Assembly: GCF_004302915.1 (NCBI RefSeq)
Contig: NZ_QQBI01000005.1
Span: 62,001-126,000 of the forward strand
DNA from: Komagataeibacter xylinus
GTDB lineage: Bacteria > Pseudomonadota > Alphaproteobacteria > Acetobacterales > Acetobacteraceae
Reading direction: 5' to 3'
Length of the DNA stretch: 64,000 nucleotides
Position 1 is the stretch's first letter. Every line of letters begins with the position of its first letter. The translations under genes were made by a program, and so were the position numbers. The notes below the pieces were generated by a model, which saw nothing but the letters and a program-made list of their open reading frames with translations, was not told the DNA's origin and ran no database searches. This document shows positions 9,570 to 18,461 of this stretch, one piece after another.

Positions 9570-11474
9570 TCAGGACTTCTTGGAGTCGTCCACGTCCTCG
9601 AAGTCGGCGTCGACAACCTTTTCGTCCTTCGGCGCGGCCTCACCAGCGGCCCCTGCGGCACCCGCGGCCTGACCTGCCTTGTGGATGGCTTCACCAATCT
9701 TCATGCCAACCTGCGTCAGGTGATCGGTCGCGGTCTTGAGCGCCTCGGCGTCCGTGCCTTCAAGTGCCTTGCGCACGGCGGCGATCGCGGCTTCGGCTTC
9801 GGCCTTTTCAGCAGCCGGGATCTTGTCGCCACCTTCAGCCAGTGACTTCTCGACCTGATGGGTCATGCCTTCGGCCTGGTTACGGGCCTCGACCTGCTCC
9901 TTCTTGGCCTTGTCGGACTCGGCATTGGCTTCGGCATCCTTCACCATCTTTTCGATGTCGGACTCGGACAGACCACCAGAAGCCTGGATCTTGATCTGCT
10001 GTTCCTTGCCGGTCGCCTTGTCCTTGGCCGAGACGGACACGATGCCGTTGGCGTCGATGTCGAACGTCACCTCGATCTGCGGCACGCCACGCGGTGCGGG
10101 TGCGATGCCGGTCAGGTCGAAGTTGCCCAGCAGCTTGTTGTCAGCCGCCATTTCACGCTCGCCCTGATAGACCTTGATGTTCACGGCGTCCTGATTGTCC
10201 GCCGCGGTCGAGAAGGTCTGGCTCTTCTTGGCCGGGATGACCGTGTTGCGGTCGATCAGGCGGGTAAACACGCCGCCAAGCGTCTCGATACCCAGCGAGA
10301 GCGGGGTCACGTCGAGCAGCAGCACGTCCTTCACGTCACCCTGCAGCACCGCACCCTGCACGGCGGCGCCAATGGCGACCACTTCGTCGGGGTTCACGTT
10401 GCGGGCGGGATCCTTGCCGAAGAACTCCTTCACCGTCTCGATCACCTTGGGCATGCGGGTCATGCCGCCCACGAGGATGACTTCATCGATCTGGCCCGCC
10501 GAGAGGGACACATCCTTCATCGCCTCGCGGCAGGGCTCGAGCGTGCGCTGGATCAGGTCATCGACCAGGCTTTCCAGCTTCGCACGGGTCAGCTTGACCT
10601 GGATGTGCTTGGGACCCGACGCGTCAGCGGTGATGAACGGCAGGTTGATCTCGGTCTCCTTGGCGGAGGAGAGCTCGATCTTGGCCTTTTCCGCCGCTTC
10701 CTTCAGGCGCTGGAGGGCCATCTCGTCCTTACGCAGGTCGATGCCCTGCTCGCGCTTGAACTCGTCGGCCAGGAAGCCGATGATGCGGGCATCGAAGTCT
10801 TCACCGCCAAGGAAGGTATCACCCTTGGAGGACTTCACCTCGACCACATCTTCGGAAATCTCAAGGATGGACACGTCGAACGTGCCGCCACCAAGGTCAT
10901 AGACCGCGACAGTGCCCTGCTTCTTCTTCTCCAGGCCATAGGCCAGGGCAGCAGCGGTCGGCTCGTTGATGATGCGCAGCACTTCAAGGCCCGCGATGCG
11001 GCCTGCATCCTTCGTGGCCTGACGCTGGGAGTCATTGAAGTAGGCCGGAACGGTGATGACGGCCTGCTTGACCGGCTCGCCCAGATAGGACTCGGCGGTT
11101 TCCTTCATCTTGCCCAGGATAAAGGCGGCGATCTGCGAGGGTGCGTATTTCTTGCCCTGTGCCTCGACCCATGCATCACCGTTGTCGCCCTTGACGATCG
11201 CGTAGGGAACAAGGGTCTTGTCCTTCTCCACGGTCGGGTCGTCATAACGGCGACCGATCAGACGCTTGACGGCATACAGCGTGTTGGCCGGGTTGGTGAC
11301 GGCCTGGCGCTTGGCGGCCTGACCCACGAGCATCTCGCCGCTGGCGGTAAAGGCGACCATCGACGGGGTCGTGCGTGCGCCTTCGCTGTTCTCGATAACC
11401 CGCGTCTCGTCGCCTTCACGCACGGCAACGCAGGAATTGGTCGTACCAAGGTCGATACCGATAACCTTGCTCAT
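9570..11474 (-). CDS. dnaK: molecular chaperone DnaK (Hsp70)
   Basis: 634 residues. The nucleotide-binding domain starts [10 protein letters not shown], with [13 protein letters not shown] and [13 protein letters not shown] at the usual positions. The linker VLLLDVTPL leads into the substrate-binding domain, and the acidic tail ends in [10 protein letters not shown]. This ATP-driven chaperone works with DnaJ and GrpE, both encoded in this block. The upstream region carries an RpoH-type promoter (11605-11633). Confidence 0.98.
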   Translation of the reverse strand: MSKVIGIDLGTTNSCVAVREGDETRVIENSEGARTTPSMVAFTASGEMLVGQAAKRQAVTNPANTLYAVKRLIGRRYDDPTVEKDKTLVPYAIVKGDNGDAWVEAQGKKYAPSQIAAFILGKMKETAESYLGEPVKQAVITVPAYFNDSQRQATKDAGRIAGLEVLRIINEPTAAALAYGLEKKKQGTVAVYDLGGGTFDVSILEISEDVVEVKSSKGDTFLGGEDFDARIIGFLADEFKREQGIDLRKDEMALQRLKEAAEKAKIELSSAKETEINLPFITADASGPKHIQVKLTRAKLESLVDDLIQRTLEPCREAMKDVSLSAGQIDEVILVGGMTRMPKVIETVKEFFGKDPARNVNPDEVVAIGAAVQGAVLQGDVKDVLLLDVTPLSLGIETLGGVFTRLIDRNTVIPAKKSQTFSTAADNQDAVNIKVYQGEREMAADNKLLGNFDLTGIAPAPRGVPQIEVTFDIDANGIVSVSAKDKATGKEQQIKIQASGGLSESDIEKMVKDAEANAESDKAKKEQVEARNQAEGMTHQVEKSLAEGGDKIPAAEKAEAEAAIAAVRKALEGTDAEALKTATDHLTQVGMKIGEAIHKAGQAAGAAGAAGEAAPKDEKVVDADFEDVDDSKKS

Positions 11475-11604
11475 GTAATCTTCTCCTTTTCAGCGGCCTG
11501 TCCGGACCCGAAGCATCGGGACAGACCCTTCTTTTTTCAGTATTCCGGCGCGTGGCGTGGACTGTCTTTTTTCACATCCACCCGCACGTCGTTATCATTA
11601 TCCG

Positions 11605-11633
11605 ATGTAGGCAGCCCGTGCGTCGCTTTCAAG
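11605..11633 (-). promoter_or_regulatory. RpoH (sigma-32)-type promoter for dnaK
   Basis: On the minus strand CTTGAA, a 17-nt spacer, then CTACAT preceded by C. This fits the alphaproteobacterial heat-shock consensus (CTTGAA, 17-18 nt, CYTATnT). It is about 130 nt upstream of the dnaK ATG. Confidence 0.65.
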
Positions 11634-11660
11634 AGGATCCAGCCATGCACGGGCGGGATT

Positions 11661-12281
11661 TCACCCTTCCTGCGCCGGCCCCTTTGACACGACCACCATG
11701 GCCGGCTTGAGCAACCGCCCGTGCAGGGTCCATGACGGGGTCCAGGCGTCCAGCACGGTATCCTCGGGGTGTTCGTCGCTGTGCTGCTGGCTCATGGCCT
11801 GATGCAGGTTGGCGTCAAAGGGCTTGCCCTTCGCGTCTTCCGCCTTGATGCCGTTGCGCTCGAGAATGCCCATGAACGAACGCTCGGTGCCCTCGATCCC
11901 TTCGCGCATGCTGGTGATCAGCCTGTCCTCGCCCTCGACGGGCTTGGGCAGGCTGGCGAGCGCGCGCTTGAGGTTCTCGGCCGCCTCGACCACGTCCTTG
12001 GCGAATTTCTGCACGGCATACTGCCGGGCCTCTTCCACTTCGCGCTTTGTGCGAACGCGGAGATTCTGCATATCGGCTTCCGCGCGCATCCACTTGTCGC
12101 GCAGGGAAGCGACTTCGGCTTCAAGCTCGGCTATGCGCGGGTCGACCGTGGCTTCCGCCTCGGGCGCTGCCGCTTCATGAGCCTGCGCTTCATCATGGGC
12201 CTGCGCTTCATGCGCATCGGAGGGCGTGCCGTCGCCGTGGGGGGCGTCGGCAAAGGGGTTGGGGTCTGTGTTCTCGCTCAT
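11661..12281 (-). CDS. grpE: nucleotide exchange factor GrpE
   Basis: 206 residues from the ATG at 12281 (MSENTDPNPF); a GTG-type start 12 codons upstream is less likely. It has an acidic, Ala/Glu/His-rich N-terminal region (to about 70), a long coiled coil (about 70-130, RDKWMRAEADMQNLRVRTKRE) and the C-terminal beta domain ending near TLHGRLLKPAMVVVSKG, the GrpE signature. It releases ADP from DnaK. It lies directly upstream of dnaK with its own promoter-like element. Confidence 0.96.
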   Translation of the reverse strand: MSENTDPNPFADAPHGDGTPSDAHEAQAHDEAQAHEAAAPEAEATVDPRIAELEAEVASLRDKWMRAEADMQNLRVRTKREVEEARQYAVQKFAKDVVEAAENLKRALASLPKPVEGEDRLITSMREGIEGTERSFMGILERNGIKAEDAKGKPFDANLHQAMSQQHSDEHPEDTVLDAWTPSWTLHGRLLKPAMVVVSKGPAQEG

Positions 12282-12289
12282 GCTCTTAC

Positions 12290-12318
12290 AAGTAGGTAAC
12301 GACTGACCGATGGACAAG
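12290..12318 (-). promoter_or_regulatory. possible RpoH-type promoter for grpE
   Basis: On the minus strand CTTGTC, 17 nt, CTACTT preceded by C. It resembles the dnaK heat-shock promoter. The -10 element ends only 8 nt before the ATG at 12281, so the mRNA would be almost leaderless, which lowers confidence. Confidence 0.4.
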
Positions 12319-12525
12319 GCACTGCGCTCCCGGCAGGCATGCCGATTTTGCGCAACGTCCCTGCCGTGAACGGAGCAGCCGGAATGACGTTATCATTCCA
12401 GTGGATCCCGGCACCCGCATCCCCTCATGACATGCGGGCGGTTATGACGCTATGCTGCGCGCGCCTGCCAGGCAAGGTGCTGGCGGTCATGCCCGGATCG
12501 GCGAAGGAGCAAAAAGAGAGCCCCC

Positions 12526-13236
12526 ATGGAGCCAACGAAACAGACGATCGTGCTGGTTGATGATGACAGGAACATCCTGACCTCCGTGCAGATGACACTG
12601 GAGGCGGAAGGCTTCATCGTCCGCACCTATACCGATGGGGAGAGCGCGCTGCATGGTCTGTCATCGCGCCCGGCCGACCTGGCGGTACTTGATATCAAGA
12701 TGCCGCGCATGGACGGGATGGAACTGCTCCAGCGCCTGCGCGCGCGCTCGCAGCTGCCGGTGATCTTCCTGTCTTCCAAGGATGAGGAGGTGGACCAGCT
12801 CATGGGCCTGCGCCTGGGGGCGGATGACTACATCACCAAGCCGTTCTCGCAGCGCCTGCTGCTCGAGCGCATCCGCGCGCTGCTGCGCCGCAACGAGGTC
12901 AGCCGCAGCGAGGCGGCGGGCATCAGCCCCACCGGCACCATGGTGCGCGGCGGCCTGTCGCTGGATGAAACCCGCCACCAGTGCCTGTGGCACGGGCGCG
13001 ACATCCAGCTTACGGTCACCGAGTTCCTGCTCGTCAAGGCGCTTGCCGCGCGCCCCGGCCTGGTCAAGTCACGTGACCAGCTGATCGATGCGGCCTATGG
13101 CGAGAACATCTATGTGGATGACCGCACCATCGACAGCCACATCAAGCGCGTGCGCAAGAAGTTCCGGCAGGTGGATGACGAGTTCAACCAGATCGAGACG
13201 CTGTACGGCATCGGCTACCGCTACAAGGAGGAATGA
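12526..13236 (+). CDS. chvI: response regulator, OmpR/ChvI type
   Basis: 236 residues. An N-terminal receiver domain has the acidic pocket VDDD (12-14), the phospho-acceptor Asp56 in [12 protein letters not shown] and the Lys in the KPF loop. The C-terminal half is an OmpR/PhoB winged helix ([29 protein letters not shown]). Adjacent ChvG and the sequence type identify the alphaproteobacterial ChvG/ChvI (ExoS/ChvI) envelope- and acid-stress system. The stop overlaps the kinase start by 4 bp. Confidence 0.88.
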   Translation: MEPTKQTIVLVDDDRNILTSVQMTLEAEGFIVRTYTDGESALHGLSSRPADLAVLDIKMPRMDGMELLQRLRARSQLPVIFLSSKDEEVDQLMGLRLGADDYITKPFSQRLLLERIRALLRRNEVSRSEAAGISPTGTMVRGGLSLDETRHQCLWHGRDIQLTVTEFLLVKALAARPGLVKSRDQLIDAAYGENIYVDDRTIDSHIKRVRKKFRQVDDEFNQIETLYGIGYRYKEE

Positions 13237-15017
13237 CCACGCCGGTGTCCCGTCTCCTCCTGTCTTCCCTGCCGCTTCCCCGCCCGCTGCGCCGCCTGCT
13301 GCCCCGGCGGTGGAGCGGGGAGCGGCAGAACGCGGTCGCGGAATTCATGGAATACCGCACCCGGCTGGTCTCGCCGCTCATGCGGCGCATCCTTCTGGTC
13401 AATACGCTGCCGCTTGGCCTGCTGGCGCTGACGCTGCTCTACCTGACCCAGTTCCAGAACAGCCTGCTCGAGGCCGAGGTCTCGGCCCTGCGCGAGCAGG
13501 CGCGCATCTATGCCGGCGCGCTGGGGCAGAGTGCCGTGATCGTGTCGCGCCGCGACGTGACCCTGGCGCCTGACCTCGCGGGCCCGCTGCTGCTACGCCT
13601 GACCGAGCCCAGCCCGAGCGCCCATGCCCGCCTGTTTGCCCCCGATGGCCAGGTCGTGGCCGACAGCCGCGTGGAACAGGCTGGCTTCGGCATCAAGGCC
13701 ACGCCTTTGCCACCGGCGGAGGAAGACGAGCACGCAAGCCCGCCCCACGGCACATCGATCAATATGGGCGAACGGCTGTATAACTGGCTTCTGGCGCAGT
13801 TGCCCACCCTCTCGGGCGAGCGGATCATGACGCTGGACACGCCGGATTCAGACCCGTCGATCCAGCCCGTGACCCAGCCCGATGGCACGCGGGTGATGGA
13901 GATCCCGCCCTATATCCGCCGCAACGCCGACCACCAGCTCATGGTGACCGTGGCCGAGCCGGTCATGCATGCGGGGCAGACCACGGTGGGCATCATCCAG
14001 CTTACGCGCGAGGCGAGGGATGTCGATCGCTCGCTGTTTGCGGTGCGCTCGTCCATCCTGTCGCTGTTCCTCATGGCGCTGGCGCTGACCATCCTGCTCT
14101 CGTGGTATCTGTCGCTCACCATTGCGCGCCCGCTGCTGCGGCTGGCCGCCTCGGCCCATACCATGCGCGAATCCTCAGACCGCACCGACATGGTGCCCGA
14201 GCGCCTGCTGGCCCGGCGCGACGAGATTGGCGAGGTCGCCCGCGCATTGCAGGACAGTGCGAGCGCGCTGTGGGCCCGCATGGACGCCATCGAGCGCTTT
14301 GCCGCCGATGTCAGCCACGAGATCAAGAACCCGCTCTCCTCCATCCGCTCGGCCATTGAAAGCCTGCTGCGCATCGATGACCCCGAGCGCCAGCGCCGCC
14401 TGATGTCCATCATCAATGACGACGTGCGCAGGCTCGACCGGCTGATTACCGATATTTCCGACGCCAGCCGCGTGGATGCCGAACTCTCGCGCACCCGCGC
14501 CGAGCCGGTGGCCATCGTGCCGCTGCTGTCCGTGCTGGCCGAAATCCATCAGGCCACGCGCCAGCCGGGCCAGCCCTTCATGGCGGTGGCCAGCAGCGGC
14601 GACAGCCCGGAGCGCAGGCTGGTGGTGCTGGCGGTGGAGGACCGGCTGGTGCAGGTGCTGCGCAACCTGATCGGCAACGCCATCTCGTTCTCGCCGCCTG
14701 ATGGCAAGATCCTGCTCAGCGCGGTGCCCGCGGGCGGCATGGTGGAGATTGCGGTCAGCGATGAAGGGCCCGGCATTCCGCAGGCCAAGCTCGACAACAT
14801 TTTCGACCGCTTTTATTCCGAGCGGCCGAGCAGCGAGAATTTTGGCCAGCATTCCGGCCTGGGCCTGTCCATCAGCAAGCAGATCATCGAGGCCCTGCGC
14901 GGCACCATCAGCGCCGAAAACCGCGTGGATGCCGATGGCCACGTGCAGGGTGCGCGCTTCGTGATCTGCCTGCCACGCGTGGACGTGAAGGGCGAGGTCA
15001 GCCGACCTCATCCGTAG
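13233..15017 (+). CDS. chvG: sensor histidine kinase, ChvG type
   Basis: 594 residues. It has a cytoplasmic N-terminus, TM1 around 50-70, a roughly 220-residue periplasmic stimulus-sensing domain, TM2 around 275-295 and a HAMP linker. The dimerisation/phosphotransfer helix [15 protein letters not shown] carries the phospho-His at residue 362, and the HATPase domain has N, G1 (DEGPGIP) and G2 (GLGLSIS) boxes. It phosphorylates ChvI. The gene's last 20 bp overlap the 3' end of pqqE on the opposite strand. In many alphaproteobacteria hprK and PTS genes follow chvG; here they lie about 21 kb away. Confidence 0.88.
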   Translation: MTTPVSRLLLSSLPLPRPLRRLLPRRWSGERQNAVAEFMEYRTRLVSPLMRRILLVNTLPLGLLALTLLYLTQFQNSLLEAEVSALREQARIYAGALGQSAVIVSRRDVTLAPDLAGPLLLRLTEPSPSAHARLFAPDGQVVADSRVEQAGFGIKATPLPPAEEDEHASPPHGTSINMGERLYNWLLAQLPTLSGERIMTLDTPDSDPSIQPVTQPDGTRVMEIPPYIRRNADHQLMVTVAEPVMHAGQTTVGIIQLTREARDVDRSLFAVRSSILSLFLMALALTILLSWYLSLTIARPLLRLAASAHTMRESSDRTDMVPERLLARRDEIGEVARALQDSASALWARMDAIERFAADVSHEIKNPLSSIRSAIESLLRIDDPERQRRLMSIINDDVRRLDRLITDISDASRVDAELSRTRAEPVAIVPLLSVLAEIHQATRQPGQPFMAVASSGDSPERRLVVLAVEDRLVQVLRNLIGNAISFSPPDGKILLSAVPAGGMVEIAVSDEGPGIPQAKLDNIFDRFYSERPSSENFGQHSGLGLSISKQIIEALRGTISAENRVDADGHVQGARFVICLPRVDVKGEVSRPHP

Positions 15018-16104
15018 CGCGCGCGTAACGCCGGTAGCGAAAGGGCGGCGGCTCGGCAGGCAGGGTGTCGAGCACGGCCTTGACCCGCTCATGGTCGGGT
15101 GCGCGCGAACACACCGGGTCGGTCGCGGCGGCATTGCCCGCCAGCGCCAGGGCCTGGCAGCGGCAGCCGCCCCAGTCCTTCTCACGCTGGTCGCAGCTCC
15201 GGCAGGGCTGGGGCATCCAGTCCGTGCCGCGGAACATGGTAAAAAGCGGGGCCTCACGCCAGATATGGTCCAGCGTGTCATGCCTTACGTCAGGGAAGGC
15301 GACGTTGGGGATGGTCTCCGCCGCATGGCACGGCAGCACCCGGCCCGAGGGCGAGATGTTGATGAACCGCCGCCCCCAGCCGCCCATGCACGGCTTGGGC
15401 CGATCGGCATAGTAATCGGGGGTGACGTAATCGATGGTCAGGCGGCCTTCGTATTTTTTCCGCGCGGCTTCCACCGCCTCGGTGGTCTGCTCAAGCTGGG
15501 CGGCGGTGGGCATGAGGGCCTCGCGGTTGGCCAGCCCCCAGCCATAATACTGCGTATGGGCGATCTCGACCCGGCGCGCGCCCATCTGCAGCGCCGCTTC
15601 AAGCATCTGCGGCACGCGATCTGCATTTTCGCGGTAGATGACGAAGTTCAGCGTCAGCGGCATGCCGTCGGCTGCAACCAGCCGCGCCGCCTCGATCTTG
15701 CGGGCCTGCGCGCCCTTCATGCCGCCGACAAGCTCGGCATTCGCCGTATCGATATCCTGAAACGAAAGCTGGACGTGATCGAGTCCCGCCGCCACCAGCG
15801 CGGGAAAAGTCTTCTCGTTGAGCAGTACGCCGGAGGTGATGAGGTTGGTGTACAGCCCCAACCCCACGGCATGGCGGATGAGTTCGGGCAGGTCGGGGCG
15901 GCTCATCGGCTCGCCGCCCGAAAAATGCACCTGCAGCACCCCCATCTCGGCAGCCTGGTCGAGCACGCTGATCCACTCGGCGGTGGAAAGCTCGTTTTTA
16001 CGTGGCTCCAGCGCCAGCGGGTTGGAACAGTACGGGCACTGCAACGGGCAGCGATGCGTGAGTTCCGCCAGCAGGCTCATGGGCGAGAGAATGGTTTCGG
16101 TCAT
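14998..16104 (-). CDS. pqqE: PQQ biosynthesis radical SAM peptide cyclase PqqE
   Basis: 368 residues. The radical-SAM cluster motif CPLQCPYC contributes Cys19, Cys23 and Cys26, followed by SGGEPMSRPD. The C-terminal SPASM-type region carries further cysteines (CMGGWG, PCHAAET, PCRSCDQREKDWGGCRC). With PqqD it forms the Glu-Tyr carbon-carbon crosslink in PqqA. It overlaps pqqD by 4 bp. Its 3' end overlaps chvG. Confidence 0.97.
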   Translation of the reverse strand: MTETILSPMSLLAELTHRCPLQCPYCSNPLALEPRKNELSTAEWISVLDQAAEMGVLQVHFSGGEPMSRPDLPELIRHAVGLGLYTNLITSGVLLNEKTFPALVAAGLDHVQLSFQDIDTANAELVGGMKGAQARKIEAARLVAADGMPLTLNFVIYRENADRVPQMLEAALQMGARRVEIAHTQYYGWGLANREALMPTAAQLEQTTEAVEAARKKYEGRLTIDYVTPDYYADRPKPCMGGWGRRFINISPSGRVLPCHAAETIPNVAFPDVRHDTLDHIWREAPLFTMFRGTDWMPQPCRSCDQREKDWGGCRCQALALAGNAAATDPVCSRAPDHERVKAVLDTLPAEPPPFRYRRYARATDEVG

Positions 16105-16382
16105 GCCACCAGCACCTGTCGGGTCATGAGGTCACTGACCATGACATGGACATCGCGCCCGATCACATCAACCGGGGCGGCAAAGCGGCTGGCCAGATCG
16201 GCAATGATCTGGCCCAGCGTGCGCGTGCCATCGACCAGTCTGAGCACTTCGGCTGCGATGGGGTCGGGAATGAAGGCCCGCTCCGGCGCCTGGATGATCC
16301 AGCGCTCGCGCACGCGGTCATGCTGCAGCCGCACTCCGCGCGCGAAGCGGATGACCGTCTCGTCGGTAAGGGCTGCGCTCAT
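16101..16382 (-). CDS. pqqD: PQQ biosynthesis peptide chaperone PqqD
   Basis: 93 residues, the usual size, with the typical RFARGVRLQHDRVRERWIIQAPER opening strands and the DGTRTLGQIIADLASRF helix of a RiPP recognition element. It binds the PqqA leader and presents it to PqqE. It overlaps pqqC and pqqE by 4 bp each, so the three are translationally coupled. Confidence 0.96.
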   Translation of the reverse strand: MSAALTDETVIRFARGVRLQHDRVRERWIIQAPERAFIPDPIAAEVLRLVDGTRTLGQIIADLASRFAAPVDVIGRDVHVMVSDLMTRQVLVA

Positions 16383-17116
16383 GCCGCATCCGGGCGGAAC
16401 GCACCAGGGGGGATGCGGCCGGGATTGACGTAGGCATATTCCAGCTCATCCAGCATGGCCCACAGCACGCCACACTTGAACTTGAGCGCGCCGAGCACGG
16501 CCTGCTGCTGCTCGGGCGTGCGGGCATGTTCCTTCACGTAACCCAGCGCGAAATCGGAATCACGCGGGGCCTGTGTCAGGCGCGGCTGGAAGTAGGCGAG
16601 TGTTTCAGGCGTGATGAAGTCGTAATGGCGCAGCATGCCCGCCACACGCTCGCTGATGATGGTGGGCGAGAACAGCTCGGTCAGCGAGGAGGCGATGGCC
16701 TCGAGGATGGAGCGGTCGCGCACGAAGGCCACATACGCATCCACCGCAAAGCGGGTGGCGGGCAGCAGCCCTTCGAGCGACTCCACATAGGCGCGGTCCA
16801 GCCCCAGCCCGTCGGTCAGCTTGAGCCAGCGCGCGACACCACCGGTGCCCGGTGCATCGCCATCATGGTCAACCAGCCGCCGGCGCCATTCGCGCCGCAG
16901 CTCCGCCGTGGGCAGGCGGGCGAGCAGCGTTGCGTCCTTGGCGGGAATGCTGGCCTGGTAATAATAGCGGTTCAGCGCCCAGGCCTGCACCTGCGCACGG
17001 TTGAGCCTGCCATCATGCAGCGCACGGTGGAAGGGGTGCAGGTTGTGGTAGCGTTCCGCCCCGATGGCGCGGAGTGCGGCTTCAAGTTCATCGGGGGAAA
17101 GCAGGGGTGCGCTCAT
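16379..17116 (-). CDS. pqqC: pyrroloquinoline-quinone synthase PqqC
   Basis: 245 residues. It is an all-helical cofactorless oxidase with conserved YHNLHPFHRALHDG near the N-terminus, NRYYYQASIPAKDA, and ELFSPTIISERV. PqqC catalyses the last step, ring closure and eight-electron oxidation to PQQ. It overlaps pqqB and pqqD by 4 bp on each side. Confidence 0.97.
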   Translation of the reverse strand: MSAPLLSPDELEAALRAIGAERYHNLHPFHRALHDGRLNRAQVQAWALNRYYYQASIPAKDATLLARLPTAELRREWRRRLVDHDGDAPGTGGVARWLKLTDGLGLDRAYVESLEGLLPATRFAVDAYVAFVRDRSILEAIASSLTELFSPTIISERVAGMLRHYDFITPETLAYFQPRLTQAPRDSDFALGYVKEHARTPEQQQAVLGALKFKCGVLWAMLDELEYAYVNPGRIPPGAFRPDAA

Positions 17117-18036
17117 GCCGTAATCCTCATCCCGTCATGGGAGATTTCCCACCCTGCGGCCTCGACGGCGGCGCGCTCGGGCGTATCCGCCAGCAGCACA
17201 GGGTTGGAATTGTTGATGTGTATGAAAATCCTGCGCTTGATGCCCAGGTCACGCAGGGCGGCGATGGTGCCGTCCATCCCGTCCATGGACATGTGGCCCA
17301 TGCGGCGGCCGGTCTTCTCGCCCAGGCCCGCGCGCACCATCTCGTCATCCACCCACAGCGTGCCGTCAAAGAACACGGCATCCGCCCCGCGCAGGCGCAC
17401 GCGCAGGTTATCGGTCATGCGCGCGCAGCCGGGCACGAAGCACACGCGGTGGCTGCCATCGGAAATTTCGAGGCCGATCGTCTCGCCATTTTCACAGATG
17501 GCCGCAGGGTCAGGGCCGGACTCGGCATAAAGCGGCACCTTGCCGGGCACGGCAAAGGGCACGATGGTCAGGCCCGCGGGCGCGCCATCGGTCAGCTTCA
17601 GCGCCACGGGCTGGTCCAGTCCCATCGGTTCACGGGTCACGACCGCGCGGTTCAGGGCCTCAAAAATGGGGTTGGCATCCAGCATGGACAGCACTTCGGG
17701 CGTAGCCAGAAGGGTAAAGGGCTGTCGCTCGCGCAGGGTGAGCAGGCCGGTGATGGTATCCACCTCGCCGCCTGTCAGGATCACGCCAGCGATGGGCGTG
17801 GAGCGCAGGCCCTCGCTGGGGTGGAGGGCAGGGGTCTGGTTGATCTGGGTGCGCAGGTCAGGTGATGCGTTGACCACGAACCAGTTCTTTCCATCTCCGC
17901 TGATGGCGATGGAAGCCTGTGTGCGGGGCAGGGCTGCCGGATCGCCGGCCCTGGCCCGCCTGCAACCGGGAGCGTTGGAGTTCCATTGGGGAAATCCGCC
18001 GCCCGCCGCCGCGCCGAGAACGATAATGTCGATCAT
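17113..18036 (-). CDS. pqqB: PQQ biosynthesis protein PqqB (metallo-beta-lactamase fold)
   Basis: 307 residues. It opens IIVLGAAAGGGFPQWN, the PqqB signature, and has the CRRARAGD segment and a diverged MBL metal site (LTGGEVDTITGL in place of the usual HxHxDH). PqqB is thought to hydroxylate the crosslinked tyrosine product. It is separated from pqqA by a 59-nt gap containing a strong hairpin. Confidence 0.96.
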   Translation of the reverse strand: MIDIIVLGAAAGGGFPQWNSNAPGCRRARAGDPAALPRTQASIAISGDGKNWFVVNASPDLRTQINQTPALHPSEGLRSTPIAGVILTGGEVDTITGLLTLRERQPFTLLATPEVLSMLDANPIFEALNRAVVTREPMGLDQPVALKLTDGAPAGLTIVPFAVPGKVPLYAESGPDPAAICENGETIGLEISDGSHRVCFVPGCARMTDNLRVRLRGADAVFFDGTLWVDDEMVRAGLGEKTGRRMGHMSMDGMDGTIAALRDLGIKRRIFIHINNSNPVLLADTPERAAVEAAGWEISHDGMRITA

Positions 18037-18047
18037 GGACGCAGAGT

Positions 18048-18084
18048 GTAAAAGAAAATCGCCGCCTGTGCGAGACAGGCGGCG
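18048..18084 (-). terminator. hairpin between pqqA and pqqB (attenuator-like)
   Basis: A 10-bp perfect stem (CGCCGCCTGT / ACAGGCGGCG, 5-nt loop), followed on the minus strand by ATTTTCTTTT. It looks like a partial terminator that would favour pqqA mRNA over pqqBCDE. Confidence 0.7.
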
Positions 18085-18095
18085 ATGTTTCCATC

Positions 18096-18176
18096 TTACT
18101 TCTTTTCGCCGCAGACGTAGCTGTTGATCTCGGCGCCCAGGGGGACTTCAACGATCTTGGGGGTATTCCAGGCCAT
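18096..18176 (-). CDS. pqqA: PQQ precursor peptide PqqA
   Basis: 26-residue peptide MAWNTPKIVEVPLGAEINSY followed by VCGEKK. The Glu and Tyr that become PQQ are separated by three residues (E-I-N-S-Y). The ATG at 18176 gives the usual MxW N-terminus; an ATG four codons upstream is possible. It is the ribosomally made substrate for PqqE/PqqD, then PqqB/PqqC, whose genes follow. Acetic acid bacteria use PQQ for periplasmic alcohol and glucose dehydrogenases. Confidence 0.96.
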   Translation of the reverse strand: MAWNTPKIVEVPLGAEINSYVCGEKK

Positions 18177-18461
18177 GGGACTCTCCATCTGATTGTATGC
18201 GAAAGGCAGGAACCTTCGTCTAAGGTGTATTTGAGCCCGGTCTCCCGCCACTTTCAAGTCGTGTGTGGGGGCATATGGGGCCTGAAAATTCACGTTAGCG
18301 TGTACCATGCCGCCCCCTGCAATGGCTGCGTAGCGGGAATGTGCCAAAATCCTTGGTCCTGCCTGCCCGATACCGCCATAAGAAGCGGGTTGGCACGGAA
18401 ACGCGGACGACAAGCCCCCCGGCCATACGGGCCAAGCCAGCACAAGCCAGGACCTGAACCG

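Noticed and set aside
7800-11687. Very long open frames on the plus strand opposite dnaJ and dnaK (over 600 codons each)
   Set aside because: They mirror highly conserved genes on the other strand, have His/Gly/Arg-rich compositions typical of antisense frames in high-GC DNA, and match no family.
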